Below are positions 24,740 to 36,788 of a stretch of 64,000 nt of DNA, one piece after another; position 1 is the stretch's first letter; each line of letters starts with the position of its first letter. The translations under genes and the position numbers were made by a program. The stretch covers positions 62,001 through 126,000 of the forward strand of contig NZ_MDJZ01000005.1 of assembly GCF_002151125.1 (NCBI RefSeq), in the 5' to 3' direction. The stretch is from Clavibacter michiganensis (GTDB taxonomy: Bacteria; Actinomycetota; Actinomycetes; Actinomycetales; Microbacteriaceae). The notes beneath the pieces are model-generated. The model was given only the letters and a program-made list of their open reading frames with translations, made no database searches and was not told the DNA's origin.

Positions 24740-25405
24740 ATGATCCCCACCTCCGCTGCCGCCGTCGCCCCTGCGCGCCGGCCGGGCACCCTGGCTCGCA
24801 CCCGCCGCACCGGCTCCCCCTCCCCCGCCGCTCCCGAGACCGCTCCCGCTCCCGAGACCGACCCGACGCCGGCGCCCGACCCGCGCCGTCCCCTCCCTCC
24901 CGCGGCGGGCCACCTGCCCGACGGCGCCGCGCTACTCCGCGTGCCATCGCCCGTGGGCCGGCTGGAGCTCGTCGCCGAGGGCGGCGAGCTCGTGGCGCTC
25001 TCGATCGCGACCGCGGGCGTCCTCCCCCTCGACCACCTCGACGACCGGCCGAGCCCCGTGCTCACGGAGGCCGCACGACAGCTGGACGAGTACTTCGCCG
25101 GTCGCCGCGCGTCGTTCGACGTCCCGGTCCGGCTGGTGGGGACGCCGTTCCAGGTCGCGATCTGGCAGGCACTCGCACGGATCCCCCACGGCGGCGTCAC
25201 CACGTACGGCGCCCTCGCGCAGGCAGCCGGCCGCCCCGGCGGCGCGCGGGCAGTCGGAGGAGCCGTCGGGGCCAACCGGCTCTGCATCCTCGTCCCGTGC
25301 CATCGCGTGCTCGGCGCGGACGGTCGGGTCACGGGCTTCAGCGCGGGAGACGGGGTCGCCACCAAGGTCCGCCTGCTGGCGCTCGAGGGCTCGGTGCTCT
25401 CGTGA
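24740..25405 (+). CDS. ogt: methylated-DNA-protein cysteine methyltransferase
   Basis: DNA repair protein (221 aa) that removes the alkyl group from O6-alkylguanine onto its own cysteine. The C-terminal half is classic: GTPFQVAIWQALARIPHG, TTYGALAQAAGRP, ARAVGGAVGANR and the active-site PCHRVLGADG (Cys near residue 185), then GFSAG. The first 60 residues are a Pro/Ala/Thr-rich low-complexity extension not needed for the fold, so the true start could be further in; ATG 24740 is kept because of the upstream TACGTT. No AdaA domain is present. The stop overlaps the GTG of tag (GTGA), making an alkylation-repair operon. Confidence 0.9.
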   Translation: MIPTSAAAVAPARRPGTLARTRRTGSPSPAAPETAPAPETDPTPAPDPRRPLPPAAGHLPDGAALLRVPSPVGRLELVAEGGELVALSIATAGVLPLDHLDDRPSPVLTEAARQLDEYFAGRRASFDVPVRLVGTPFQVAIWQALARIPHGGVTTYGALAQAAGRPGGARAVGGAVGANRLCILVPCHRVLGADGRVTGFSAGDGVATKVRLLALEGSVLS

Positions 25406-25995
25406 CGCGGGTCTCGCTCACGGCCGGCGAGGACGGCCTCGCGCGCTGCGCCTGGTCCGCCGCCGACCCGGAGTACCGCAGGTACCACGACGAGGAGTGG
25501 GGCCGCCCGCTGCACGGCGACCGGCCGCTCTTCGAGAAGCTGTGCCTGGAGGGCTTCCAGGCCGGGCTGTCGTGGATCACCATCCTCCGCAAGCGCCCGC
25601 GCTTCCGGGAGGTCTTCCACGGCTTCGACATCGACGCGGTCGCCGCCATGGACGAGGAGGACGTCGAGCGGCTCATGGGCGACGCGGGCATCATCCGCAA
25701 CCGCGCCAAGATCCTCGCCGCCGCCGGCAACGCGCGCGCGGTGCGCGCGCTCCTCGACGAGCACGGCGACGGCGCCCTCGATCGCTTGGTCTGGGCCCAC
25801 GCCGCGGATCCCCTGGTGCGCCCCCGCCCGGCCACGGCCGACGACATCCCGGCCGTCACCGGCGCGTCCACCGCGCTCAGCCGTGAGCTCAAGGGGCACG
25901 GCCTCCGGTTCGTGGGCCCCACCACCGTCTACGCGCTGATGCAGTCCTCGGGCCTCGTCGACGACCACGTCGTCGGCTGCCACCGGGCCGTCTGA
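25402..25995 (+). CDS. tag: DNA-3-methyladenine glycosylase I
   Basis: Base-excision repair glycosylase (197 aa) that removes 3-methyladenine. RCAWS near the N-terminus, YHDEEWGRP, LCLEGFQAGLSWITIL, the NRAKI segment and the C-terminal DDHVVGCHR supply the Zn snap (Cys and His at both ends) and the helical core typical of Tag. GTG at 25402 overlaps the ogt stop as GTGA, so the start is well fixed and the two alkylation-repair enzymes are translationally coupled. It is followed by the convergent yaaA gene 33 nt away. Confidence 0.95.
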   Translation: MTRVSLTAGEDGLARCAWSAADPEYRRYHDEEWGRPLHGDRPLFEKLCLEGFQAGLSWITILRKRPRFREVFHGFDIDAVAAMDEEDVERLMGDAGIIRNRAKILAAAGNARAVRALLDEHGDGALDRLVWAHAADPLVRPRPATADDIPAVTGASTALSRELKGHGLRFVGPTTVYALMQSSGLVDDHVVGCHRAV

Positions 25996-26028
25996 CGCGC
26001 GCGATCCGGCTCCGCCGCCGCCGACCCC

Positions 26029-26784
26029 TCAGTGCTGCTGCGCAACCAGGACGAGCTCGCCGTGCTCCCCGCGCCTCAGCTCGACGCCGGCGCCCTCGGC
26101 CCAGTCGAGCAGCTCGGCCACGGACGCGAGGTCGCGGCCGGAGAGGATCAGCTCCCGCACCAGCTCGCCCTTCGCCCGCTTGTTGAAGTGGTTGAGCGCG
26201 CGCACCGCGCCGTCCGCGCCTCGGGCGACGACGCGCACCGCGACCGAGTCCTCATGGCCGGGCCGCGGCCCGAGGGCGGCGTACCCCTCGGAGCGGAGGT
26301 CGAGCACCAGGCCGGGGATCCCCTCGAGCGTGCGGCGGACCGAGGCGACCCAGTGCGCCTTCATGCGGAGGCTCGGCAGTCGGCTGTCGTGCGAGAGCCG
26401 GTAGGCGGGGATGGGATCCGTCGCCCGCACGGGCCCGAGGAGCGCCGAGTGGACGGCCACGTGACGGCCGGCGAAGGCGAGCTGCGTGGCGTCCAGGGCG
26501 GCGGCCCCGATCGGGTCGTAGAGCACGCCCGTGTAGCGCAGGAGCGCCGGCATGGTCGGCGAGGTCTCGAGCACCCGGTTCCGCTCCACCTCCCCCGCCT
26601 GACGGGGTCCGAGCTTGAGCGCGCGAACCGCGGCCTCGGGGTCGCGGGCGAGGTCGGCGACGGCGCGGACGATGGTGCGCCGCTCGCCCGTCAGCTCGGG
26701 GAACGCCAGCAGGTCGAGGTCGAGTCGCGAACCCTCCGTCCCGCCGTCGCGCTTCGTCTCGGACGGGGGCAGCAGGACGAGCAC
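26029..26784 (-). CDS. yaaA: YaaA family peroxide-stress protein
   Basis: YaaA/DUF328 protein of 251 aa. In Escherichia coli YaaA limits free iron and protects DNA and protein during peroxide stress. Family marks: the N-terminal LVLLPPSETK, LYDPIGAAALD-type YTGVLYDPIG, and the C-terminal NHFNKRAKGELVREL, a motif found in all YaaA. GTG at 26784 is supported by GGAGGT 5 nt upstream. It lies downstream of the ATP synthase operon on the same strand but is separated by a hairpin at 26844-26879. Confidence 0.9.
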   Translation of the reverse strand: MLVLLPPSETKRDGGTEGSRLDLDLLAFPELTGERRTIVRAVADLARDPEAAVRALKLGPRQAGEVERNRVLETSPTMPALLRYTGVLYDPIGAAALDATQLAFAGRHVAVHSALLGPVRATDPIPAYRLSHDSRLPSLRMKAHWVASVRRTLEGIPGLVLDLRSEGYAALGPRPGHEDSVAVRVVARGADGAVRALNHFNKRAKGELVRELILSGRDLASVAELLDWAEGAGVELRRGEHGELVLVAQQH

Positions 26785-26843
26785 GGGACCTCCAGGAACG
26801 GGCGGGGCGGGTGGGACGGACGGGGACGGGCACCGGGACGCAC

Positions 26844-26879
26844 GACGGCGGGCGGCCCCCGAGGGGACCGCCCGCCGTC
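26844..26879 (-). terminator. terminator of the atp operon
   Basis: 12-bp perfect stem (26844-26855 with 26868-26879) with a further 4-bp C/G pairing inside, 20 nt after the atpC stop. Confidence 0.8.
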
Positions 26880-26898
26880 TGACGTGGGACGTGAGACG

Positions 26899-27168
26899 CT
26901 ACGCGACCAGTGCGGCCTTGCGCGCGACCACGGTCACGTTGTCGTTCTCCACCGAGAGGAAGCCCTCGTCGGCATCGGCCGTGATCACGGCGCCGCCGTC
27001 CTGCGTGATGCGGACGTTGCCGGTCGCGAGGATCGCCAGGAGCGGCTCGTGACCGGCGAGGATGCCGATCTCGCCCTCGCTGGTGCGCGCGACGACCATG
27101 GACGCCTGGCCCGACCAGACCTGCTGGTCGGCCGAGACCACGGTCACCGTGAGATCAGCGCGGGCCAT
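26899..27168 (-). CDS. atpC: ATP synthase F1 epsilon subunit, short form
   Basis: Epsilon subunit of F1 ATPase, 89 aa. It contains only the N-terminal beta-sandwich: LTVTVVSADQQVWSGQA, ARTSEGEIGILAGHEPLLAIL and the end EGFLSVENDNVTVVA. The C-terminal helical hairpin (about 45 more residues), which in E. coli and Bacillus blocks the rotor, is absent; a natural stop follows directly. Such short forms occur in other Actinobacteria. Start ATG at 27168 is 1 nt after the atpD stop. Last gene of the operon. Confidence 0.95.
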   Translation of the reverse strand: MARADLTVTVVSADQQVWSGQASMVVARTSEGEIGILAGHEPLLAILATGNVRITQDGGAVITADADEGFLSVENDNVTVVARKAALVA

Positions 27169-27169
27169 G

Positions 27170-28645
<1,476 letters not shown>

Positions 28646-28665
28646 TCATTCGTGGAGCGTGGGAG

Positions 28666-29565
28666 TTACTTGCTGGAGGCGAGCGCGTCCGCGCCGCCGA
28701 CGATCTCGGAGATCTGCTGCGTGATCTCGGTCTGGCGCGCGTTGTTCCGCAGCCGCGTGTAGGTGGTCACGAGCTTGTCGGCGTTGTCGCTCGCCGACTT
28801 CATGGCCTTCTGGCGCGCGGCGTGCTCGGAGGCGGCCGACTGGAGCATCGCGTTGAAGATGCGGCTCTCGATGTAGACGGGCAGCAGCGCGTCCAGCACG
28901 TCGCCCACCTCGGGCTCGAACTCGTAGAGCGGCAGGACGGCGCCCTCGCCGGGGGCCTCCACCCCCTCGACGACCTCGAGCGGCAGCAGCCGGACGACCT
29001 CGGGCTTCTGCGTCGCGATCGACACGAAGCGGTTGAAGACGATGTGGATCTCGTCCACGCCGCCCTCCGACGCCGGGGTCACGAACTTCTCGACGAGCGC
29101 GTCGCCGATGGACTTCGCGGTCTCGAACTCGGGCTTCTCCGTGCTGCCGGTCCAGATGCGCTCCGAGGAGCGCTTGCGGAACTTGAAGTACCCGACGGAC
29201 TTGCGGCCCACCAGGTAGTACACGATGTCCTTGCCCTGCGAGCGGAGGAGCTCGGCGAGCTGCTCCGACTCCTTCAGGACGCTGGAGCTGAACGCGCCGG
29301 CGAGGCCGCGGTCGGAGGCGAAGATGACGATCGCCGCCCGCTCCACCTTCTCGGGCTCGGTCGTGAGGATGTGGTCGACGTTGGAGAACGTCGCCACCGC
29401 CGAGACCGCGCGCGTCACGGCGCGGGAGTACGGCGCGGACGCCGCCATCCGCTGCTGCGCCTTCTGGATGCGCGACGCGGAGATCAGCTCCATCGCGCGG
29501 GTGATCTTCTTGGTCGTCTGCGCGGACTTGATCTTCTGCGTGTAGACCCGGAGTTGCGCTCCCAT
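28666..29565 (-). CDS. atpG: ATP synthase F1 gamma subunit
   Basis: Central rotor shaft of F1, 299 aa. The N-terminal helix ([28 protein letters not shown]) and the C-terminal helix ([30 protein letters not shown]) form the coiled coil inside the ring. In between lies the Rossmann-like part with [10 protein letters not shown]. Start ATG at 29565 gives the conserved M-G-A-Q-L beginning. It sits between atpA and atpD as in most bacteria. Confidence 0.97.
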   Translation of the reverse strand: MGAQLRVYTQKIKSAQTTKKITRAMELISASRIQKAQQRMAASAPYSRAVTRAVSAVATFSNVDHILTTEPEKVERAAIVIFASDRGLAGAFSSSVLKESEQLAELLRSQGKDIVYYLVGRKSVGYFKFRKRSSERIWTGSTEKPEFETAKSIGDALVEKFVTPASEGGVDEIHIVFNRFVSIATQKPEVVRLLPLEVVEGVEAPGEGAVLPLYEFEPEVGDVLDALLPVYIESRIFNAMLQSAASEHAARQKAMKSASDNADKLVTTYTRLRNNARQTEITQQISEIVGGADALASSK

Positions 29566-29614
29566 GAGTCTCCCTATCGGTCTCGGTCGGTGGCGGATCG
29601 GTGGGGCGAGCGCG

Positions 29615-31252
29615 TCAGCGCTTGCCCTTGACGATCTGCTCCTGGTTGACGTCCTCGGCCTTGGCGGGCTCGAACTTCTCGGATCCTACGGACGCGAGCG
29701 GCTTGCCCTCACCCGTCTGGAACTCGAGCTTGAACCGGTCCACGGCCTTGTCGAGCGCGTCGGTGATGTCGTCGGTGAGGACGTTCTTCTCCTTCAGCTG
29801 CGACAGGACCTCCGTGTTGCGGTGGAGGTGGTCGAGCAGCTCCCGCTCGAAGCGGAGGATGTCCTCGACGGGCACCTCGTCGAGCTTGCCCTTCGTGCCC
29901 GCCCAGATCGAGACGACCTGCTCCTCGATGGGGAACGGCGAGTACTGGGGCTGCTTGAGCAGCTCGGTGAGGCGCGCGCCGCGGGCGAGCTGGCGACGGC
30001 TGGCCGCGTCGAGGTCGGACGCGAAGATCGCGAACGCCTCGAGCGAGCGGTACTGCGCGAGCTCGAGCTTGAGCGTGCCGGAGACCTTCTTGATGCTCTT
30101 GACCTGGGCGTCGCCGCCGACGCGGGACACCGAGATGCCGACGTCCACCGCGGGACGCTGGTTCGCGTTGAACAGGTCCGACTGGAGGAAGATCTGGCCG
30201 TCGGTGATCGAGATCACGTTGGTGGGGATGTACGCCGAGACGTCGTTCGCCTTCGTCTCGATGATGGGCAGGCCCGTCATCGATCCGGCGCCCAGCTCGT
30301 CCGAGAGCTTCGCGCAGCGCTCGAGCAGGCGGGAGTGCAGGTAGAACACGTCGCCGGGGTACGCCTCGCGTCCCGGCGGGCGGCGCAGGAGGAGCGAGAC
30401 GGCGCGGTAGGCCTCGGCCTGCTTGGACAGGTCGTCGAAGATGATGAGGACGTGCTTGCCGCCGTACATCCAGTGCTGGCCGATGGCCGAGCCGGTGTAG
30501 GGCGCCAGGTACTTGAAGCCGGCGGGGTCGGACGCGGGGGACGCGACGATGGTCGTGTACTCCATGGCGCCGGCCTCCTCGAGGGCGCCCTTCACCGAGG
30601 CGATGGTCGAGCCCTTCTGGCCGATGGCGACGTAGATGCAGCGCACCTGCTTGTTCGTGTCGCCGGACTCCCAGTTGGCCTTCTGGTTGATGATCGTGTC
30701 GATCGCGATGGCCGTCTTGCCGGTCTGGCGGTCGCCGATGATGAGCTGGCGCTGGCCGCGGCCGATCGGGATCATGGCGTCGATGGCCTTGATGCCGGTC
30801 TGCATGGGCTCGTGCACGCTCTTGCGCTGCATGACGCCGGGCGCCTGGAGCTCGAGGGCGCGGCGGCCCTCGGAGGCGATCTCGCCCTGGCCGTCGATGG
30901 GGTTCCCCAGCGGGTCCACGACGCGGCCGAGGTAGCCGTCGCCGACGGGGACGGAGAGCACCTCGCCGGTGCGGCGCACCTCCATGCCCTCCTCGATGCC
31001 GGCGAACTCGCCGAGCACGATGACGCCGATCTCGCTCTCCTCCAGGTTCTGGGCGAGGCCCAGGGTCCCGTCGGCGAACGTGATGAGCTCGTTGGCCATG
31101 ACGCCGGGCAGGCCCTGCACGTGGGCGATTCCGTCGCCCGCGTCGAGCACGTAGCCGACCTCGGTGGTCGAGGCCTTGCCGGGCTCGTAGGACTGCACGA
31201 AGTCCTTGAGCGCGTCCCGGATCTCGTCGGGGCTGATCGAAAGTTCTGCCAT
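29615..31252 (-). CDS. atpA: ATP synthase F1 alpha subunit
   Basis: Non-catalytic nucleotide-binding alpha subunit, 545 aa. Walker [12 protein letters not shown] lies near residue 170; ALELQAPGV, the [28 protein letters not shown] block and RDVGT-type [14 protein letters not shown] follow. ATG at 31252 is chosen because AAAGGGAAAGAAG ends directly upstream and the protein then starts M-A-E-L-S-I as in relatives. A further ATG 21 nt upstream is in frame. A C-terminal extension of about 35 residues rich in Lys, Glu and Pro follows the usual end, as in other actinobacterial AtpA. Confidence 0.97.
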   Translation of the reverse strand: MAELSISPDEIRDALKDFVQSYEPGKASTTEVGYVLDAGDGIAHVQGLPGVMANELITFADGTLGLAQNLEESEIGVIVLGEFAGIEEGMEVRRTGEVLSVPVGDGYLGRVVDPLGNPIDGQGEIASEGRRALELQAPGVMQRKSVHEPMQTGIKAIDAMIPIGRGQRQLIIGDRQTGKTAIAIDTIINQKANWESGDTNKQVRCIYVAIGQKGSTIASVKGALEEAGAMEYTTIVASPASDPAGFKYLAPYTGSAIGQHWMYGGKHVLIIFDDLSKQAEAYRAVSLLLRRPPGREAYPGDVFYLHSRLLERCAKLSDELGAGSMTGLPIIETKANDVSAYIPTNVISITDGQIFLQSDLFNANQRPAVDVGISVSRVGGDAQVKSIKKVSGTLKLELAQYRSLEAFAIFASDLDAASRRQLARGARLTELLKQPQYSPFPIEEQVVSIWAGTKGKLDEVPVEDILRFERELLDHLHRNTEVLSQLKEKNVLTDDITDALDKAVDRFKLEFQTGEGKPLASVGSEKFEPAKAEDVNQEQIVKGKR

Positions 31253-31307
31253 CTTCTTTCCCTTTGCATTCACGAGAGCGGACGGCTCCCGAGGTGACGC
31301 CCGCCGG

Positions 31308-32099
31308 TCAGGCGAACTGGAGTCTCAAATCGTTGATCCTGGTGGCGACGCTGCCGTCGATGACGTCGTCGCCGATCTGGACGCGGAGGCCGCCGACGAG
31401 GTCGCGGTCCACGACCTGGTTCAGCTCGACCCGCCGGGAGTACCGGCGGCTCAGTGCCTGCGCGAGCCGCTCCGACTGCTCGGGCGACAGGGGTGAGGCG
31501 ACGCTGACCGTGGCGATGGTGAGGCCCGCCTGGTCGGCCACGAGGGTGGCGGCGTGACGGACGAGCTCGCCGATGCGGCGGCCGCGGGGCTGCTGCACGA
31601 GCTGCTCGACGATGACGACGGTCTGCTCCGATGCCCGGCCGTCGAGGAGACGGTGGACGAGCGTCGACTTGGCCTCGGGGTCGCCCAGCTTGTCGCCGAA
31701 GGCGAGCTCGAGGCCGTCGTCGGCGGACACGGCCCGGCCGAACGTGAACAGCTCCGACTCGACGGGCGTGCCCGCAGGCGCCGAGATCGCCACGGCGCGG
31801 ATGCCGAGCTCCTCGACGCCGGCCAGCAGCTCGTCGTGCGACGACCAGCGGCCGTCGACTACCGCGCGGAGGACGCGGAGCGCCGGCTCCTGCACGGTGG
31901 CGCCGAAGACGCGGTCCACGATGCTGTGCTTGACCTCGGGCGCGATGCCGGTGTCCGCCAGCGCGGAGAGCAGGTGCGTGGATCCGCCGATGGCACGGCC
32001 GGCTCCGAGGAGCTGACCGGCCGTCGACAGGTCGACGCCCCCGAGCTCCGCGAGGACGCGGCGTGCCGTGTCCAGCGATGCGCGCGATGCACTGCCCAT
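31308..32099 (-). CDS. atpH: ATP synthase F1 delta subunit
   Basis: Stator subunit delta (OSCP-like), 263 aa, longer than the E. coli protein (177) as in other Actinobacteria. It links F1 to the b-type stalk. The C-terminal block carries the family signature region ([38 protein letters not shown]). ATG at 32099 overlaps the atpF stop as TGATG, so the two peripheral stalk subunits are made together; this overlap fixes the start. Confidence 0.95.
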   Translation of the reverse strand: MGSASRASLDTARRVLAELGGVDLSTAGQLLGAGRAIGGSTHLLSALADTGIAPEVKHSIVDRVFGATVQEPALRVLRAVVDGRWSSHDELLAGVEELGIRAVAISAPAGTPVESELFTFGRAVSADDGLELAFGDKLGDPEAKSTLVHRLLDGRASEQTVVIVEQLVQQPRGRRIGELVRHAATLVADQAGLTIATVSVASPLSPEQSERLAQALSRRYSRRVELNQVVDRDLVGGLRVQIGDDVIDGSVATRINDLRLQFA

Positions 32100-32665
32100 C
32101 AGCTGGCGGATCCCGTCCTGCCGGCGGTCTCGCTGGCCTCCAGGTCGGCGAGGAACCGGTCGACGAGCGCGGTGGAGCGCTGGTCGTCCGTGAGGCTCTG
32201 GCCGATGACGCCCGACGCGAGGTCGATCGCGAGCGATCCGACCTCGGAGCGGAGCGAGACGACCGCCTGCTGGCGCTCGGCCTCGATCTGCTGCTGCGCG
32301 CTCGCGGTGATCCGGGCGGCGTCGGCCGTGGCCTGCTCCTTGATCTCCGCGGCGATCGCCGTGGCGTCGACGCGGGCCTGGTCGCGGATGCGGCCGGCCT
32401 CGGCACGGGCCTCGGCGAGCTGCGCGGTGAGCTCGGCCTTCGCGGCGTCGGCTTCCGCCTGCGCGCGCTCGGCCTTCTCGATGCCGCCGGCGATGGCCTC
32501 GGTGCGACCGTCGAGCATGGCGTAGACGCGCGGGAGCGCGTACTTCCAGATGACGACCAGGAGGACGACGAACACGACCGCCGACCACACGATGTCGTAG
32601 ACCGCGGGTAGGAGGATGCTCGGCGCTTCTTCACCTGCCGCCATCACGTTGTGGGGCGTGAGCAT
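32099..32665 (-). CDS. atpF: ATP synthase F0 b subunit
   Basis: Peripheral stalk subunit b, 188 aa. One transmembrane helix ([22 protein letters not shown], residues about 24-45) is followed by a long charged coiled coil with repeated Ala/Glu/Arg ([23 protein letters not shown]). The first 20 residues are a short lead. Unlike mycobacteria, b and delta are not fused. ATG at 32665; the stop overlaps the atpH start. Confidence 0.95.
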   Translation of the reverse strand: MLTPHNVMAAGEEAPSILLPAVYDIVWSAVVFVVLLVVIWKYALPRVYAMLDGRTEAIAGGIEKAERAQAEADAAKAELTAQLAEARAEAGRIRDQARVDATAIAAEIKEQATADAARITASAQQQIEAERQQAVVSLRSEVGSLAIDLASGVIGQSLTDDQRSTALVDRFLADLEASETAGRTGSAS

Positions 32666-32676
32666 GTGCGTGTCCC

Positions 32677-33775
<1,099 letters not shown>

Positions 33776-33780
33776 CGCTA

Positions 33781-33786
33781 TCTCCT
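33781..33786 (-). promoter_or_regulatory. ribosome-binding site deciding the atpB start
   Basis: AGGAGA on the minus strand, 5 nt before CTG 33775. No other in-frame start codon lies within reach. Confidence 0.7.
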
Positions 33787-33892
33787 GTTTCGGGGCGTGG
33801 AGCGCGAGCTCTCGCGGCGACGAACGGATGGGGTGAGAAGACGCCGGCGTGAGGTGGAACTGGGCACGGCCCGACGGGAATCGTCACGAGAG

Positions 33893-33923
33893 AGACTATC
33901 AACAATGAGGGTGCCCTGACTAA
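33893..33923 (-). promoter_or_regulatory. putative atp operon promoter
   Basis: In the AT-richest part of this 184-nt gap the minus strand reads TTAGTC (33923-33918), 19 nt, TAGTCT (33898-33893). This would give a leader of about 110 nt before atpB. The long spacer makes the -35 doubtful. Confidence 0.35.
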
Positions 33924-33959
33924 TCGCGTCCCCCCTGCCGGCGGCCGGAGGACGCGCGG

Positions 33960-34430
33960 CTAGCGCCCGGGCAGCTGCGCGTCGCTGACGTAGCCGACGC
34001 GGGCCTTCGTGATCACGACCATGTCCATCACGAGGGTGCCCACGACGCCCACGATCACCGTCACGAACAGCACGACCAGGTTGATCCACGGCTGCTCCCT
34101 GAGCACCATCGCGACCGCGAGGAAGACCACGAACTTCAGCAGCCACGCGCCGAGCACGACCGAGAAGAACAGGGTCGGGTAGATCGGCGACGACTGGAAC
34201 CGGTTCGCGAAGAGGATGCTGCCGGCCGTGAGCCCGAGGAAGACGAGGGCCATGGCGCTGCCGATCACGGCGCTGAGGAGCCCGCGGCCGCCGTCGACCG
34301 CGAAGCCGACGATGCCGCCGACCACCGCGATGGCGAGGGCGAGCACGGCTCCCCCGATGAGGATGCGCGTGAAGACGTCCTTCTTCGCGGGGCGCTCCGC
34401 CTTGGCGGGGGCGCTCGGGCTGTCGGTCAT
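33960..34430 (-). CDS. AtpI-like four-helix membrane protein
   Basis: Membrane protein of 156 aa with four transmembrane segments (ILIGGAVLALAIAVVGGIVGF; LLSAVIGSAMALVFLGL; FFSVVLGAWLLKFVVFLAV; INLVVLFVTVIVGVVGTLV) and a Lys-rich cytosolic N-terminus. Its position directly before atpB is that of ATP synthase protein I, an assembly helper for the c-ring, and the topology fits, but direct sequence identity is weak. ATG at 34430 overlaps the stop of the upstream transferase gene by 4 nt (ATGA). The 184-nt gap after it holds a possible promoter for atpB. Confidence 0.75.
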   Translation of the reverse strand: MTDSPSAPAKAERPAKKDVFTRILIGGAVLALAIAVVGGIVGFAVDGGRGLLSAVIGSAMALVFLGLTAGSILFANRFQSSPIYPTLFFSVVLGAWLLKFVVFLAVAMVLREQPWINLVVLFVTVIVGVVGTLVMDMVVITKARVGYVSDAQLPGR

Positions 34431-35746
34431 GTCGTCTCCTTGCTAGCGCCCGGGTGCGGGGCGTCGGTGGGGCGGGTCGCGATGGATCCCGTGGCGAGGT
34501 CGGCGTGCTCGCGCTCGACGGCCTCGAGCTCGGACTCCGTGAGGCGCGCGAGCGGCCGGTCGGCGGCGGCCTCGTCGAGCGGGTCGAACGCCGCGGCGTC
34601 CTCCGACTCCGCGTCGGCCGGCACGAGCTGCGCGGCGGCCTCGAGGCGCTTCCGGCGACTGAGGGGCGCGAGCGTGACGACGGCGCAGGCGACCATGCCG
34701 ACCGCGATGAACGCGACGCCCCAGGCGTACGGCTGCACGACGAACATGAGCAGGCAGCCGACGGACACGACGCCGGTCCACGCGTAGAAGATCAGCGTCG
34801 CGTGCAGACGGGAGTGGCCCATGTCGAGCAGGCGGTGGTGGAGGTGCTTGCGGTCGGCGCTGAAGGGCGACTTGCCGGCCTTGAGGCGGCGGAACACCGC
34901 GAGGGCGAAGTCGAGCAGCGGCACGATGAGGATCGCGAAGGGCAGCAGGATCGGCAGGAACGCGGGCAGCAGCTGCGAGCGGCCGAAGGTCTCCGGGTTC
35001 GGATCGATCTCGCCCGTGACGGCGATTGCGCTCGTCGCCATGAGGAGTCCCACGAGCAGCGCGCCCGCATCGCCCATGAAGAGCTTCGCCGGGTGCCAGT
35101 TGAAGGGGAGGAAGCCGAGGCAGGCCCCGATGAGGATCGCGCTGATGAGCGACGCGAGGTTGAAGCGCTCGGTCTGGCCGGTGGCCGTGTCCGAGAGCAG
35201 GAAGCTGTAGAGGAAGAACGCTCCGTTGGCGATGATGGCGACGCCCGCGACCAGGCCGTCGAGCCCGTCGATGAAGTTGACGGCGTTCATGACCAGGACG
35301 ATCGCGAAGATCGTCAGCATGATCGACATCTGCGACGAGCCGACCGTGAGCCCGCCGATCGGGAGCGAGGAGATCGCGACGCCCTGCCAGGCGAGGAGGC
35401 CCGCGGCGAGGATCTGGCCGGCGAGCTTGATCATCCAGTCGAGGTCGTAGATGTCGTCGACGACGCCGATGACCACGATCATGAGCGCGGCGCCGAGGAT
35501 CGCGAACACCGGGCCGGGGCGGTCGAAGACCAGGCTGAACCAGGAGACCTGCGAGGCAACGGCGAACGCGACCAGGATTCCGGCGAACATGGCGACGCCG
35601 CCGAGCCGGGGCGTGGGGCGCGTGTGCACGTCGCGCGCGCGGATGGCGGGGTAGAGCCGGTAGCGGTAGCCCAGCTTCATGACGACCATGGACAGGACGA
35701 GCGTGATGACGGCCGAGACGACCGTCATGGCGGCGTAGTAGGTCAC
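34427..35746 (-). CDS. polyprenyl-phosphate GlcNAc-1-phosphate transferase (WecA/TagO type)
   Basis: Membrane enzyme of 439 aa in the MraY/WecA family. It moves GlcNAc-1-phosphate (or similar) from UDP-sugar to a polyprenyl phosphate, starting arabinogalactan-, teichoic acid- or other envelope glycan synthesis. About ten hydrophobic helices; catalytic motifs: RPTPRLGGVAMF near the N-terminus, DDIYDLDW, NAVNFIDGLDGLVAG, MGDAGALLVG and the cytosolic HHRLLDMGHS. The last 70 residues are a charged tail. GTG at 35746 overlaps the tsaC stop as GTGA; an internal ATG lies at 35728. The same order (prfA-prmC-tsaC-wecA-atpI-atp) is found in mycobacteria. Confidence 0.9.
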   Translation of the reverse strand: MTYYAAMTVVSAVITLVLSMVVMKLGYRYRLYPAIRARDVHTRPTPRLGGVAMFAGILVAFAVASQVSWFSLVFDRPGPVFAILGAALMIVVIGVVDDIYDLDWMIKLAGQILAAGLLAWQGVAISSLPIGGLTVGSSQMSIMLTIFAIVLVMNAVNFIDGLDGLVAGVAIIANGAFFLYSFLLSDTATGQTERFNLASLISAILIGACLGFLPFNWHPAKLFMGDAGALLVGLLMATSAIAVTGEIDPNPETFGRSQLLPAFLPILLPFAILIVPLLDFALAVFRRLKAGKSPFSADRKHLHHRLLDMGHSRLHATLIFYAWTGVVSVGCLLMFVVQPYAWGVAFIAVGMVACAVVTLAPLSRRKRLEAAAQLVPADAESEDAAAFDPLDEAAADRPLARLTESELEAVEREHADLATGSIATRPTDAPHPGASKETT

Positions 35747-36717
35747 CGGGGGTGCGCGGGAGGATCCGCGGGGGGCTCGGTCGCGGTCGGGTCGCTCGCG
35801 GGCTCGCCCGCGGGCTCTGCGGCTCCGGCGGGCTCGACGAACTCGGGGTACGTCGGGCCGGCGTCGTCCGTCGCCTCGGCGGCCGGGGTCGCGGCGGCCG
35901 GGTCCGGGGATCCGTCGACGCGCTCGGCGCGCTCGGCGCCGCTCGCCGTGCCCCGCGGGGCGTCCGGCTCGTCGGGCACGGGCGCCTGGTCCGTCGCGGC
36001 CGGCTCGTCCGTCGCGGCGGGCTGCGCGGGCTCCGCGGGCGCGGCGACCACGGGTTCGAGCTCGTCGCCGATGAGCTGCTGGATCTGCGCGCGCGTGATC
36101 GCGCCCTCGCGCACGATGCGGACGCGGCCGCCGGCGTCCGTGACGCGCGAGGCGTCGACGATGGTCGAGGCCGCTCCCCCGGCGGCGCCGCCGTCGAGGA
36201 AGATGTCGACCGACTCGCCGAGCTGGTCGACGGCCTCCTGCGCGGTGGTGGCGGCGGGCTCGCCCGTGCGGTTCGCGGACGAGACCGCGAGCGGGCCGGT
36301 CTCCGCGAGGAGCTCGAGCGCGAAGGAGTTGGCGGGCATGCGGAGCGCGACGGTGCCGCGGGTCTCGCCGAGGTCCCAGACGAGGGACGGCTGCGCCACG
36401 AGGATCACCGTGAGGCCGCCCGGCCAGAACTCGTCCACGAGCCGGCGGACGACGTCGGGCACGAAGTCGGCGAGGGCGTCGAGCGTCGACTGACCCGGGA
36501 TGAGGACCGGCGGCGGGGCGTCGCGCCCGCGGCCCTTCGCGTCGAGCAGGCGCTGCACGGCCTCGGGGTTGAACGCGTCGGCCGCGACGCCGTAGACGGT
36601 GTCCGTGGGGATGACGACGACCTCGCCGCGACCCACCGCCTGTCGGGCGAGTCTCATGCCGGTGAGGAGGTCGGTGTCGACTGAGCAGTCGTAGATGCGC
36701 GCCATGTCGTCGCTCAT
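35743..36717 (-). CDS. tsaC: threonylcarbamoyl-AMP synthase with long acidic tail
   Basis: YrdC/Sua5-family enzyme that makes L-threonylcarbamoyl-AMP from Thr, bicarbonate and ATP for the t6A37 modification of ANN-decoding tRNAs. Residues 1-210 hold the YrdC core: VVVIPTDTVYGVAADAFN, LLDAKGRGRD (K-x-R), ALRMPAN and AVSSANRTGEPAATT. Residues about 212-324 are an extra tail rich in Ala, Pro, Asp, Glu and Thr with no fold; the Sua5 C-terminal domain is absent. ATG 36717 gives M-S-D-D-M-A-R; the second ATG (36705) may be the real one, since family members often start at M-A-R-I-Y. No Shine-Dalgarno is visible for either. Confidence 0.9.
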   Translation of the reverse strand: MSDDMARIYDCSVDTDLLTGMRLARQAVGRGEVVVIPTDTVYGVAADAFNPEAVQRLLDAKGRGRDAPPPVLIPGQSTLDALADFVPDVVRRLVDEFWPGGLTVILVAQPSLVWDLGETRGTVALRMPANSFALELLAETGPLAVSSANRTGEPAATTAQEAVDQLGESVDIFLDGGAAGGAASTIVDASRVTDAGGRVRIVREGAITRAQIQQLIGDELEPVVAAPAEPAQPAATDEPAATDQAPVPDEPDAPRGTASGAERAERVDGSPDPAAATPAAEATDDAGPTYPEFVEPAGAAEPAGEPASDPTATEPPADPPAHPR

Positions 36718-36775
36718 CGTAGCCGAGCGCGGGCCCCCGGCCCTGAGCGGTGGATCCGCGTGGCGCGCGCCCCCG

Positions 36776-36781
36776 CATACT
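36776..36781 (+). promoter_or_regulatory. putative -10 element, leaderless HAD gene
   Basis: CATACT, 7 nt before GTG 36789. The HAD gene thus has its own promoter facing away from tsaC. Confidence 0.42.
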
Positions 36782-36788
36782 GGGCCTC

